Below are positions 1 through 6,746 of a stretch of 11,261 bases of DNA, piece by piece. Each line of letters begins with the position of its first letter. Within the stretch, counting starts at the first letter, position 1. Source of the DNA: an uncultured Clostridia bacterium (GTDB taxonomy: Bacteria > Bacillota > Clostridia > Oscillospirales > Oscillospiraceae); NCBI GenBank assembly GCA_945613045.1, contig CALZAG010000032.1, positions 1-11,261 on the forward strand. Reading direction: 5' to 3'. The position numbers were made by a program, and so were the translations under genes. The notes under the pieces are model-generated. The model did not search any database, was not told the origin of the DNA, and saw only the letters and a program-made list of their open reading frames with translations.

Positions 1-667
1 CGACCGCCTTGATAAGGCCCAGATTTCCCTCCTGGATGAGATCGAGGAACAGCATACCGCGGCCCACATAGCGCTTTGCAATGGATACGACCAGACGGAG
101 GTTGGCCTCGGCCATACGGCGCTTTGCATCCTCGTCGCCCTCGCTCATCTTTATCGCGAGCTCGACCTCCTCACCTGCGCTCAGCAGGGGCACCTTGCCT
201 ATCTCCTTGAGGTACATACGCACCGGATCGTCGGTGCTGTAGGTCTCGATATCCGCCTCGACCTCGACGATCTCCTCCTCGGTGACCTCCTCGATCTCGT
301 TGAGCTCCTCGATCTCCGGCAGGGCGATATCGTCCAGCATAGGCACGACGTCGTCGCCGCTTATGTCGACATCAAGGCCGTTCGCCTCCAGGCTTTCATA
401 GAACTTGCCTATAGTCTCGGCGTCGACGCCCTTTTCCTCGAGAGCCGCGATCTCCTCCGTGCTGATCTTACCGTTTTTCTTGGCCTTTTCCAGCAGCTCG
501 GCAAGAAGCTCGTCGGGAGTCTTCGCTTCGTCCGGCTGAGGCTCCTCGGCCGGCTTATGTCTGCGTTTCTCGGACTTTTTGGCGTTTACCTCATCGGCCT
601 GCTCAAGCAGCTTATCCGCCGCAAGCTCGAGTTCTTCCTCGGTCATGACCTTGTTTTTCTTATCCAT
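1..667 (-). CDS. rpoD: RNA polymerase primary sigma factor SigA/RpoD, N-terminal part (3' end outside window)
   Basis: This is the housekeeping sigma factor, which joins core RNA polymerase and recognises -10/-35 promoters. The first 222 codons are present and the frame runs off the left edge without a stop. Seen in order: a charged Lys/Glu-rich N-terminal extension (about residues 1-48); a region 1.1-like segment (about 50-105, with AELLEKAKKNGKISTEEIAA); a very acidic linker (about 117-142); region 1.2 starting at DDPVRMYLKEIGKVPLL (147-162); and the start of region 2.1/2.2 with EANLRLVVSIAKRYVGRG (187-204) and LDLIQEGNLGLIKAV. The start ATG at 667 has a GAGGGG ribosome site 8 bases upstream, inside the end of dnaG. 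Only 5 bases separate it from the dnaG stop, so it is the third gene of the dgt-dnaG-rpoD operon. Regions 2.3-4.2, which would confirm promoter binding, lie outside the window. The family assignment is nearly certain because the 1.2/2.1 motifs are diagnostic of primary sigma factors. Confidence 0.97.
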   Translation of the reverse strand, partial: MDKKNKVMTEEELELAADKLLEQADEVNAKKSEKRRHKPAEEPQPDEAKTPDELLAELLEKAKKNGKISTEEIAALEEKGVDAETIGKFYESLEANGLDVDISGDDVVPMLDDIALPEIEELNEIEEVTEEEIVEVEADIETYSTDDPVRMYLKEIGKVPLLSAGEEVELAIKMSEGDEDAKRRMAEANLRLVVSIAKRYVGRGMLFLDLIQEGNLGLIKAV

Positions 668-672
668 ATGTG

Positions 673-2415
673 TTACCCCTCATATCCTTTGGTTTCTTTA
701 AGTCTTTCTGCCAGCTCGCGCAAGTCCTCCGCCGAGTGCGCAAGCTCGTTCTGCCTCTTTATCCTGCCTATGTAGTCCGACAGCGCTTTCTCGCCGTTGC
801 GGAGCATCTCCGGCTTTTGCAGGACCGACGCCAGCAGCGACGCCTCCTGAGGCGGCAGCACGGCGCTCACCGTCGCCATACTGATGATCTCGCCCTTTTC
901 AAATTTTGATTTGAGCACCGAATATATCCTCGCCAGCACCGGCGAGGAAAACTCCTCCGGCTCGGGAAGAGTCTTGCCCCTGCATATCCCCTGGTCGAGG
1001 TACAGGAGCCTTATCAGCCCCTCCTCGGCCGCCGCGGATTCGGGATTTTCATAGCGAAACTCCTTTTCCTTCGGCTGAAACTGCTTTTCCGGGTGGGCCT
1101 GTTTTCTGGCGTCGAGCCGCTGCGCCGAGCGCGTGAGCTTTTTTCGGCGGCGTTCGACCTCTTGTACGACGACGTCGTTTGAGACTCCAGCCATGCCCGC
1201 GACGCGTATGGCGTAGACCTGCCGCTCGACCGGGCCCGGCAGCCGCGCGACCATATCCGACGCCTCTTTGAGGAAGGCGACCTTCTGCTCGTCCACGGAG
1301 AGGTCGTATTTGTCCGTCACCGTCTGCAGCCGGTAGTCGATGTGGTTTTCCGACTTGTCCAGCAGGTTCCGGAAAGCGTCGGCTCCCTTGGTCTTTATAT
1401 ACTCGTCCGGATCCTTTGCTCCGGACATACTGAGCACCTTCACCTTGACATCCAGCTTATCCAGCAGGCCGATGGCACGCTGTGCGGCTTTTTTGCCCGC
1501 GCCGTCGCTGTCATAGGCGATGATGACCTCCTTGGTATAGTGGGAAATGAGCCTCGCCTGCTCGGGCGTGAGCGAGGTGCCGAGGGACGCGACCGCGGAA
1601 TCGAAGCCCGCCTGATGCATCATCACGACATCAATATTCCCCTCTGCCAGTATTATATGTCCGCTCTTCGACTTTTTAGCCAAATTAAGTCCAAAAAGAT
1701 TGCGGCTCTTGTTGAATACCAGCGTTTCGGGGCTGTTCATGTACTTTGGCTCACCATCGCCGAGTATCCTGCCGGAAAAACCGATAACGTCGCCCCTCAC
1801 GTCTATGACCGGAAACATAAGACGGCTTCGGAAGGCGTCGTAATGCCCGCCGTTTTTCCCCCTGCGGACAAGTCCCGCGTCAAACAGCTCGTACTCGGAA
1901 TAGCCAAGCTCCTTCATCGCTTTTATGAGACTGTCCCATGTGTCGGGGGCGTAGCCGAGGCCGAAGCGCTTTGCCGTCGCGGGCGTTATCTCGCGCTTTG
2001 CCATGTAGTCAAGGGCGGGTCCTCCGCCCGGGCCGCTCAGGCAGGAATAGAAAAACTTTGCCGCGTCGCGGTTGAGCTCCAGCATCCTGCGGCGCTTTTT
2101 CGCCTCGCGGTTATCCTCCTGCTCGGGCATGGCCATGCCCACGCGCTTTGCCAGAAACTCGACCGCCTCGGGAAAAGTGAGGCCCTCGATCTCCATTATG
2201 AAATTTATCACGCCGCCGCCCTTGCCGCAGCCGAAGCAGTGATATATCTGCTTGTCGGGAGACACTGAAAAGGAGGGCGTTTTTTCGCTGTGGAAGGGGC
2301 ACAGGCCGAACTGATTGGAGCCGGAGCGCTTCGTCAGCCGCACATAGCTGCCCACAACGTCGACAATGTCGTTGCGCTCGACAAGCTCCTGCAGAAATGC
2401 CTCAGGTATAGCCAT
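673..2415 (-). CDS. dnaG: DNA primase DnaG
   Basis: DnaG makes the short RNA primers for the replication fork and works with the replicative helicase. The 580-residue protein is of normal length for Firmicutes. Visible domains in order: a CHC2 zinc finger with C39, H42, C60 and C63 in the canonical C-x2-H-x17-C-x2-C spacing; the primase catalytic core N-terminal part (about 120-250) with FRSRLMFPVIDVRG; a TOPRIM domain (about 253-335) with the catalytic Glu in AEGNIDVV (E259) and the metal-binding YDSDGAG (D302, D304), followed by KDPDEY (334-339); and a variable, charged C-terminal helicase-binding region (about 440-580). The ATG start follows a G-rich ribosome site. The gene is the middle one of the operon, 33 bases after dgt and 5 bases before rpoD. 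The more familiar EGYMDV TOPRIM motif reads EGNIDV here, and the catalytic Glu is kept. Nothing suggests loss of function. Confidence 0.98.
   Translation of the reverse strand: MAIPEAFLQELVERNDIVDVVGSYVRLTKRSGSNQFGLCPFHSEKTPSFSVSPDKQIYHCFGCGKGGGVINFIMEIEGLTFPEAVEFLAKRVGMAMPEQEDNREAKKRRRMLELNRDAAKFFYSCLSGPGGGPALDYMAKREITPATAKRFGLGYAPDTWDSLIKAMKELGYSEYELFDAGLVRRGKNGGHYDAFRSRLMFPVIDVRGDVIGFSGRILGDGEPKYMNSPETLVFNKSRNLFGLNLAKKSKSGHIILAEGNIDVVMMHQAGFDSAVASLGTSLTPEQARLISHYTKEVIIAYDSDGAGKKAAQRAIGLLDKLDVKVKVLSMSGAKDPDEYIKTKGADAFRNLLDKSENHIDYRLQTVTDKYDLSVDEQKVAFLKEASDMVARLPGPVERQVYAIRVAGMAGVSNDVVVQEVERRRKKLTRSAQRLDARKQAHPEKQFQPKEKEFRYENPESAAAEEGLIRLLYLDQGICRGKTLPEPEEFSSPVLARIYSVLKSKFEKGEIISMATVSAVLPPQEASLLASVLQKPEMLRNGEKALSDYIGRIKRQNELAHSAEDLRELAERLKETKGYEG
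676..681 (-). promoter_or_regulatory. Ribosome binding site of rpoD embedded in the dnaG 3' end
   Basis: The minus strand reads GAGGGG 8 bases before the rpoD ATG. It consists of the last two dnaG sense codons (Glu-Gly), just before the dnaG TAA. Ribosomes finishing dnaG therefore stop almost on top of the rpoD start, which suggests translational coupling. Confidence 0.75.
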
Positions 2416-2420
2416 TTTCT

Positions 2421-2429
2421 CTCCCCCCC
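2421..2429 (-). promoter_or_regulatory. Ribosome binding site of dnaG containing a G7 run
   Basis: The minus strand reads seven consecutive G followed by AGAG, a few bases before the dnaG ATG at 2415. GGGAG is the probable anti-16S pairing core. A seven-base homopolymer at this place is unusual compared with the mixed AGGAGG-like sites of the neighbouring genes. Confidence 0.6.
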
Positions 2430-2448
2430 TTTATCGTTGTGCCGAGAG

Positions 2449-3453
2449 CTATTTTACCGTCCAGCTCATCGGTATGAATATCTCGCTGTATTTTTCCATG
2501 GCATAGCCGTCGGTCATGCCGGAAACGTAGTCGCACGCGGCGCGCTCCCTGCCCTCGCGCTCGGCTATGAGCTGAAGCTCCGGGGGCATTTTCTCCGGAT
2601 TCCTCACATAGTATTCAAAAATTCCGGCGATGATGCCGTCAACCTTACTCTCCTCGCCCTTTGCGATGGGATTGGTGTAAACGTCCGAATACATGAAGCT
2701 GTGGAAAAAGTCCACCGCCTCCTGCATATAATCGCTCATTTTTATAACTCCGCCGCCGCTGTTTTCGATGAGATCGAGCATGATGGAGTTTATCCGCTCG
2801 CTGTTTCGTCCGCCGCAGCGGGTGCGTATGATCTCCGGCACGTCCTCCTCCTTGAGTATGCCGGCGCGGATAGTGTCGTCAAGATCGTGGTTTATGTACG
2901 CTATGCGGTCGGCAAGCCGCACGACGGTGGCCTCCATAGTATCGTCCGGCGCGCCGTGGGTGTGGTTTAGAATGCCCATACGCGTCTCGTAGCACAGGTT
3001 TAAGCCCCTGCCTTCCCGCTCGAGCACGTCCACAACGCGCAGCGACTGCCGGTAGTGCTTGAAGCCCGGCTCATAGATGCGGTCGAGCGCACGCTCGCCG
3101 GCGTGGCCGAAGGGCGTGTGCCCAAGATCATGCCCCAGCGCAATGGCCTCGGCCAGATCCTCGTTGAGCTCCAGCGCCCTTGCCGCGGTGCGGGCAAGGC
3201 GGGAGACCTCAAGGGTGTGCGTCAGCCTTGTGCGGTAATGGTCGCCCTCGGGCTGGAGGTAAACCTGCGTCTTGTGCTTCAGGCGGCGGAAGGATTTCGA
3301 GTGGGTTATCCTGTCGATATCGCGCTGGAAGCAGGTGCGTATCTCGCACTCGGGCTCGCTTTCGCTCCGGCCCTTTGAATTTTCCGCTCTTACGCCGTAT
3401 TCGCAGACCAGGCTGCGCTCGGCGATCTCACGTTTTTGCCTCGGGCAGGACAT
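2449..3453 (-). CDS. dgt: Deoxyguanosinetriphosphate triphosphohydrolase-like protein (HD domain)
   Basis: The protein is predicted to hydrolyse dNTPs to deoxynucleosides and triphosphate in the cytoplasm, affecting dNTP pools; substrate preference is unknown. The 334-residue length fits the short Dgt-like type found in many bacteria. The family signature RDIDRITHSKSFRRLKHKTQV is at about 44-64. The HD-superfamily metal ligands are H79 (RTRLTHTLEV), H108-D109 (ALGHDLGHTPFGH) and D182 (RLADRIAY). The C-terminal DYVSGMTDGYAMEKY is also typical. The ATG start has a near-perfect AAGGAGGG ribosome site about 5 bases away. It is the first gene of the dgt-dnaG-rpoD unit, and this order recurs in Clostridia. 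A strong hairpin terminator lies only about 45 bases upstream, and no convincing promoter is visible between it and the start. The family call is very sure; dGTP specificity is not proven. Confidence 0.95.
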   Translation of the reverse strand: MSCPRQKREIAERSLVCEYGVRAENSKGRSESEPECEIRTCFQRDIDRITHSKSFRRLKHKTQVYLQPEGDHYRTRLTHTLEVSRLARTAARALELNEDLAEAIALGHDLGHTPFGHAGERALDRIYEPGFKHYRQSLRVVDVLEREGRGLNLCYETRMGILNHTHGAPDDTMEATVVRLADRIAYINHDLDDTIRAGILKEEDVPEIIRTRCGGRNSERINSIMLDLIENSGGGVIKMSDYMQEAVDFFHSFMYSDVYTNPIAKGEESKVDGIIAGIFEYYVRNPEKMPPELQLIAEREGRERAACDYVSGMTDGYAMEKYSEIFIPMSWTVK

Positions 3454-3498
3454 TCTATCCCTCCTTCACATCATACCGTTTTCGCCCCCTATCAGGGC

Positions 3499-3537
3499 AA
3501 AAATAAGAGCATTGAAGATGCCCTTCAACACTCTTAT
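3499..3537 (-). terminator. Rho-independent terminator of the hflX-yigZ unit
   Basis: On the minus strand a 15-bp stem (3523-3537 with 3503-3517), containing two G-U pairs in the middle and a 5-base loop (3518-3522), is followed by a run of five T. It lies 49 bases after the yigZ stop. The plus strand has no T run after the hairpin, so it acts for minus-strand transcripts only. It also sits in the upstream region of dgt. Confidence 0.85.
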
Positions 3538-3585
3538 ACGACGCAAATTCTCATTTCCCTTTATTTTTTTGAAATTTTTTATGCC

Positions 3586-4212
3586 TTACTTTATTCTGAC
3601 CGGCATGAATTCCTCGCCGGTGGTGCGCACCCCGGCGGCTCCGGAGGTCAGGTCGGTGATGCGGACGGCAAAGGACTCCGCCGCCTCCTCGGGCAGCAGG
3701 AGCTTTAAACAGACCCCCGCGCCGTATTCAACGTCCTGCACCACGCCGCCGAAGGCCGTGCACTCGAGCTTTATCCGCTCGAGCAGCGAATATGTACAGG
3801 GCACCTCCGCCCTCACCCAGCGGCGCACGACGGACACTCCCGCCGCGTCGAGCGCGTCCTTTGCGCTCTTGGTGTAGGCCCGCAGGAGCCCGCCCGCGCC
3901 GAGCAGCACGCCGCCAAAATACCTCGTGACGACGCACACGACGTTCTCGATACCCTCGCGCTTGAGCACCTCGAGCATCGGTATGCCCGCCGTACCCTGC
4001 GGCTCGCCGTCGTCGGAATAGCGCACCGCGCCGCCGCGGATGATATAGCACCAGCAGTTATGGCGAGCGTCATGGTATTTCTTTTTCATCTCGGCTATAA
4101 AGGCCTTGGCCTCGTCCTCGGTGCCGACCATGCGGACATGACCGAGAAAGCTCGAGCGCTTTTCGGTAAACTCGGCCTCGCCCGCCCCCGCGGGGATATA
4201 ATACTCGCTCAT
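3586..4212 (-). CDS. yigZ: YigZ/IMPACT family protein (UPF0029)
   Basis: This 208-residue protein belongs to the conserved IMPACT/YigZ (YvyE) family, a two-domain cytoplasmic protein whose bacterial role is not settled; the eukaryotic relative IMPACT acts in translational control through Gcn1/Gcn2. Seen: an N-terminal half with EFTEKRSSFLGHV and HDARHNCWCYIIR (about 47-59), then SDDGEPQGTAGIPML (about 66-80), then the family signature GAGGLLRAYTKSAKDAL (about 105-121). The rest is the small C-terminal ferredoxin-like domain. Length and motifs are normal. The ATG directly abuts the hflX TAA with no base between, and its ribosome site (GGGAGG, 4218-4223) lies within the last codons of hflX. The two genes are therefore co-transcribed and probably translationally coupled. 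A strong terminator follows. The pairing with a ribosome-associated GTPase fits a translation-related role, but this is inference. Confidence 0.93.
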   Translation of the reverse strand: MSEYYIPAGAGEAEFTEKRSSFLGHVRMVGTEDEAKAFIAEMKKKYHDARHNCWCYIIRGGAVRYSDDGEPQGTAGIPMLEVLKREGIENVVCVVTRYFGGVLLGAGGLLRAYTKSAKDALDAAGVSVVRRWVRAEVPCTYSLLERIKLECTAFGGVVQDVEYGAGVCLKLLLPEEAAESFAVRITDLTSGAAGVRTTGEEFMPVRIK

Positions 4213-5511
4213 TTAATCCTCCCAGTCCTCTTTGGCCTCTGTATAGCCGGGGATGAAGCGCTTTACCTTGCCGAAGATATCCGGAGGCACGATGACCTCG
4301 GCCTCGATGCCCTCGTCGGTATACTCCATTCTTATGACCGCCGCCTCGCGGTTTAAAAGATCCGCGACGCCGGCGCTTGAATATGGTATCTTCAGGGTCA
4401 CATGGTGCCTGCCCTTGTCAAGGAGTCCTGACAGAGCCTGCACGAGCTCCTGCACGCCCTCGCCGCTTTTGGCCGACAGGCACACGATATCCTCGCCGTG
4501 GGGCAGGATGCCGACATAGGCATCGCACTTGTTGTACACCCTGATGCAGGGCGTTTCGTTCGCGCCGAGCTGATTTATAAGGCTGTCGACGATCCTTGCC
4601 TGCTCTTCCCAGTCGGGGTTTGAGATGTCGATAACGTGCAGCAGCACGTCGGCATAGGAAAGCTCCTCAAGCGTAGCCTTGAAAGCCTCGATGAGGTGGT
4701 GCGGCAGCTTGCGGATAAAGCCGACGGTGTCGGAGATGAGCACCTCGGTGAATTCATCGACGCGCAGCTTGCGCGTGGTGGTGTCGAGGGTGTCGAAAAG
4801 CCGGTCGTTGGCCGGGATGTCGGCGCCCGTAAGACAGTTTAAAAGAGTTGATTTGCCGGCGTTGGTATAGCCCACGAGAGCCACGACGGGGACGTCGTTT
4901 TTATCGCGCTTACGGCGCTGGGTGCTGCGCACCTTGCGCACCGCGGCAAGCTCCTCCTCAAGCTTCTGTATCTTGCGCCGGATGTGGCGGCGGTCGGTCT
5001 CAAGCTGGGTCTCGCCGGGGCCGCGGGTGCCGATCGGCGACGAGCCGCCGGAGGCCGTCTGGCGCACAAGGTGCGTCCACATACCCGTCAGACGCGGCAG
5101 CAGATACTTGTACTGGGCAAGCTCCACCTGGAGCTGACCCTCCCTCGTACGGGCGCGCTGGGCAAAGATATCAAGTATCAGTCCGGAGCGGTCGAGCACC
5201 TTAACACCGAGCTCCTCGGAGAGAACGCGCATCTGCGAGGGCGAAAGCTCGTTGTCAAACACCGCGAGGTCGCACTCGTTCCGCTCGATAAAATCCTTGA
5301 GCTCGGCAACCTTGCCGTCGCCTATGAAGCTGCGCGGCTCCGGGGTCGGGCGGTTCTGGATAAACATACCCACGGTCTCGCCGCCCGCGGTCTCGACCAG
5401 GGCGGCAAGCTCCGCCATGGAGATATCCGTCGACCGCTCGGAGATGTCCATCGAGTTCGCGCTCAGTCCGGCCAGCACGGCGCGTTCTATTTTTATATCG
5501 TTATTTTCCAT
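4213..5511 (-). CDS. hflX: GTPase HflX
   Basis: HflX is a ribosome-associated GTPase that can split 70S ribosomes under stress. The 432-residue protein has a normal length. An N-terminal domain (about 1-200) carries the HflX-specific RSGLILDIFAQRARTREG (108-125) and glycine-rich GTRGPGETQLETDRR (161-175), followed by a helical, probably coiled-coil segment (about 176-203). The GTPase domain shows G1 GYTNAGKS (214-221), G3 DTVG (261-264), G4 NKCD (327-330) and G5 SAK (346-348). The C-terminal part ends in DIFGKVKRFIPGY. The start ATG is preceded by AAAGGA (5521-5526) 9 bases away and by a good sigma-A promoter. It shares a 169-base divergent region with galE and is followed without a gap by yigZ. 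All nucleotide-binding residues are intact. Confidence 0.98.
   Translation of the reverse strand: MENNDIKIERAVLAGLSANSMDISERSTDISMAELAALVETAGGETVGMFIQNRPTPEPRSFIGDGKVAELKDFIERNECDLAVFDNELSPSQMRVLSEELGVKVLDRSGLILDIFAQRARTREGQLQVELAQYKYLLPRLTGMWTHLVRQTASGGSSPIGTRGPGETQLETDRRHIRRKIQKLEEELAAVRKVRSTQRRKRDKNDVPVVALVGYTNAGKSTLLNCLTGADIPANDRLFDTLDTTTRKLRVDEFTEVLISDTVGFIRKLPHHLIEAFKATLEELSYADVLLHVIDISNPDWEEQARIVDSLINQLGANETPCIRVYNKCDAYVGILPHGEDIVCLSAKSGEGVQELVQALSGLLDKGRHHVTLKIPYSSAGVADLLNREAAVIRMEYTDEGIEAEVIVPPDIFGKVKRFIPGYTEAKEDWED
4218..4223 (-). promoter_or_regulatory. Ribosome binding site of yigZ inside the hflX C-terminus
   Basis: GGGAGG on the minus strand overlaps the Trp-Glu-Asp codons that end hflX and lies 5 bases before the yigZ ATG. 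The hflX TAA is followed immediately by this ATG. The layout points to translational coupling. Confidence 0.75.
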
Positions 5512-5546
5512 CTGTACCTGTCCTTTAAATCTGCTTACTGTATCTC

Positions 5547-5574
5547 AGTATACCAAATAATATCCCTTTTTCAA
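5547..5574 (-). promoter_or_regulatory. Sigma-A promoter of hflX-yigZ
   Basis: The minus strand has TTGAAA (5569-5574), a 16-base spacer, and TATACT (5547-5552). A TG one base upstream of the -10 gives an extended -10 element. Each hexamer differs from consensus at one position. The expected transcript start is near 5540, giving a leader of about 30 bases before the hflX ATG at 5511, with room for the AAAGGA ribosome site. Confidence 0.8.
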
Positions 5575-5615
5575 CTGTTTTAGCACAGGCAAGGCGCTCG
5601 GCCGGCATTTACCGC

Positions 5616-5642
5616 TTGCTCTTTTGCCGGTCATATTATAAA
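5616..5642 (+). promoter_or_regulatory. Possible galE promoter
   Basis: In the plus strand the AT-rich stretch around 5633-5644 contains TATAAA (5637-5642), with TTGCTC (5616-5621) 15 bases upstream. The spacing is short and the -35 is weak. The candidate overlaps an inverted repeat, CCGGCA (5602-5607) with TGCCGG (5625-5630). It is the best candidate in the 169-base gap between hflX and galE, but it is not strong. Confidence 0.35.
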
Positions 5643-5653
5643 ATGTAAGTACT

Positions 5654-5663
5654 ATACCGGTAT
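5654..5663. repeat. Perfect 10-base palindrome ATACCGGTAT upstream of galE
   Basis: This self-complementary 10-mer lies between the putative galE -10 and its ribosome site, where a repressor could block transcription. It could be an operator, but a palindrome of this length can also occur by chance. No matching copy was noticed elsewhere in the window. Confidence 0.3.
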
Positions 5664-5668
5664 TGATT

Positions 5669-5672
5669 GGAG
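5669..5672 (+). promoter_or_regulatory. Ribosome binding site that sets the galE start
   Basis: GGAG lies 8 bases before the ATG at 5681. The in-frame TTG at 5663 lies upstream of this site and has no ribosome site of its own, so the ATG is chosen. The resulting N-terminus, MTVLVTGGMGYIGSH, also matches the usual GalE start. Confidence 0.75.
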
Positions 5673-5680
5673 CATTTGAT

Positions 5681-6700
5681 ATGACAGTTTTGGTAACGGG
5701 CGGCATGGGCTATATCGGCAGCCACACCTGCGTCGAGCTTTTGGAGCGCGGTATGGACGTCGTCGTCATCGACAATCTCGTCAACAGCAGCGCCGAGGCC
5801 GGGCGCCGCATCGGGCAGATAACCGGCAGGCCGGTCGTATTCTACGAGGCTGACGTGCGCGACCGCGAAACGCTCGACGGGATATTTGAAAAGCACGATA
5901 TCGACTGCGTCATACACTTCGCCGGTCTGAAGGCCGTGGGCGAATCGGTAGAAATGCCGCTGGAGTATTACGACAACAACCTCGGCTCGACCATCACCCT
6001 CTGCGAGGCGATGCGCAGCCACGGCGTGAAGAAGATCATCTTCTCCTCCTCCGCCACGGTCTACTCAGCAGACAACGAGATGCCCCTGTACGAGACATCG
6101 CGCACCGGCGGCTGTACCAACCCCTACGGCTGGACAAAATTTATGTGCGAGCAGATACTGCGCGACTATGTAAAGGCTGACCCCTCGTGGAGCGTAGTGC
6201 TGCTGCGCTATTTCAACCCCGTCGGCGCTCATCCCAGCGGTCTCATCGGCGAGGATCCCAGGGGCATACCGAATAACCTCATGCCCTATATCTCTCAGAC
6301 CGCCATCGGCAAGTTCGAGTATCTGCGCGTTTTCGGCGACGACTACAACACCCACGACGGCACCGGCGTGCGCGATTACATCCATGTCGTCGATCTCGCC
6401 CGCGGCCATGTCGCCGCCATTTCGTACATGGAAAGCCATTGCGGCGAAAGCGTGTTTAACCTCGGCACCGGCGTCGGCTACAGCGTGCTCGACATGGTGC
6501 ACGCCTTTGAGAAGGCAAACAGCCTGCGCGTGCCGTACAGAATCGTGGGCAGGCGCGCCGGCGATATCGACATCTGCTACTGCAGCCCGGAGAAGAGCAA
6601 AAATGTGCTCGGCTGGACGGCGGACTATGACCTTGAGGATATGTGCCGCGACAGCTGGCACTGGCAGTCTCTGAACCCAGACGGATACAGAAAAGAATGA
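5681..6700 (+). CDS. galE: UDP-glucose 4-epimerase GalE
   Basis: GalE interconverts UDP-glucose and UDP-galactose, using bound NAD+, for the Leloir pathway and surface glycan precursors. From the ATG at 5681 it is 339 residues, close to the 338 of E. coli GalE. The Rossmann motif GGMGYIG is at 7-13. The catalytic residues fall at S124 (SSSATVYS), Y149 and K153 (PYGWTKF), the same numbers as in the E. coli enzyme. LRYFNPVGAHPSG (175-187), RDYIHVVDLA (231-240) and the C-terminal DSWHWQSLNPDGY are typical. The residue at the E. coli Tyr299 gatekeeper position is Cys299, within GDIDICYCS, as in the human enzyme (C307). This predicts activity on UDP-GlcNAc/UDP-GalNAc as well. It is the only plus-strand gene, divergent from hflX and convergent with the surface operon, and it ends inside a shared terminator. 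Confidence 0.97.
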   Translation: MTVLVTGGMGYIGSHTCVELLERGMDVVVIDNLVNSSAEAGRRIGQITGRPVVFYEADVRDRETLDGIFEKHDIDCVIHFAGLKAVGESVEMPLEYYDNNLGSTITLCEAMRSHGVKKIIFSSSATVYSADNEMPLYETSRTGGCTNPYGWTKFMCEQILRDYVKADPSWSVVLLRYFNPVGAHPSGLIGEDPRGIPNNLMPYISQTAIGKFEYLRVFGDDYNTHDGTGVRDYIHVVDLARGHVAAISYMESHCGESVFNLGTGVGYSVLDMVHAFEKANSLRVPYRIVGRRAGDIDICYCSPEKSKNVLGWTADYDLEDMCRDSWHWQSLNPDGYRKE

Positions 6701-6730
6701 AAAAACCGACCAACAGGTCGGTTTTTTCAT
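6697..6730. terminator. Bidirectional terminator between galE and the deacetylase gene
   Basis: A perfect 15-bp stem (6697-6711 with 6716-6730) encloses the 4-base loop AACA. The core is GC-rich (CCGACC/GGTCGG), flanked by six A on the left and six T on the right. A T run therefore follows the core hairpin on both strands, so it can end galE (plus) and the surface operon (minus). The galE TGA (6698-6700) is part of the stem. The deacetylase stop is 17 bases to the right. Confidence 0.92.
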
Positions 6731-6746
6731 ATCATATCACTGCTAA

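Noticed and set aside
1342..2268. Long plus-strand open frame opposite dnaG
   Set aside because: It is antisense to a clearly coding gene, has no recognisable motif or ribosome site, and is expected in GC-rich DNA.
3470..3500. TTGCCC (3495-3500) and TATGAT (3470-3475) as a dgt promoter
   Set aside because: The 19-base spacer is long, the -35 overlaps the terminator T run, and the transcript would begin within the dgt ribosome site.
3541..3585. AT-rich stretch after yigZ as a small RNA gene or promoter
   Set aside because: It has A and T runs but no paired -10/-35 elements with acceptable spacing and no stable fold seen by eye.
4984..5583. Plus-strand open frame opposite the hflX N-terminal half
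   Set aside because: It is antisense to hflX and runs into the promoter region; no family motif is seen.
5602..5630. CCGGCA/TGCCGG inverted repeat as a terminator
   Set aside because: The stem is only 6 bp with a 17-base loop and no T run follows on either strand; it was kept only as a possible regulatory site.
5663..5680. TTG at 5663 as the galE start, giving a 345-residue protein
   Set aside because: It has no ribosome site, while the ATG at 5681 has GGAG 8 bases upstream and gives the usual GalE N-terminus and E. coli-like residue numbers.
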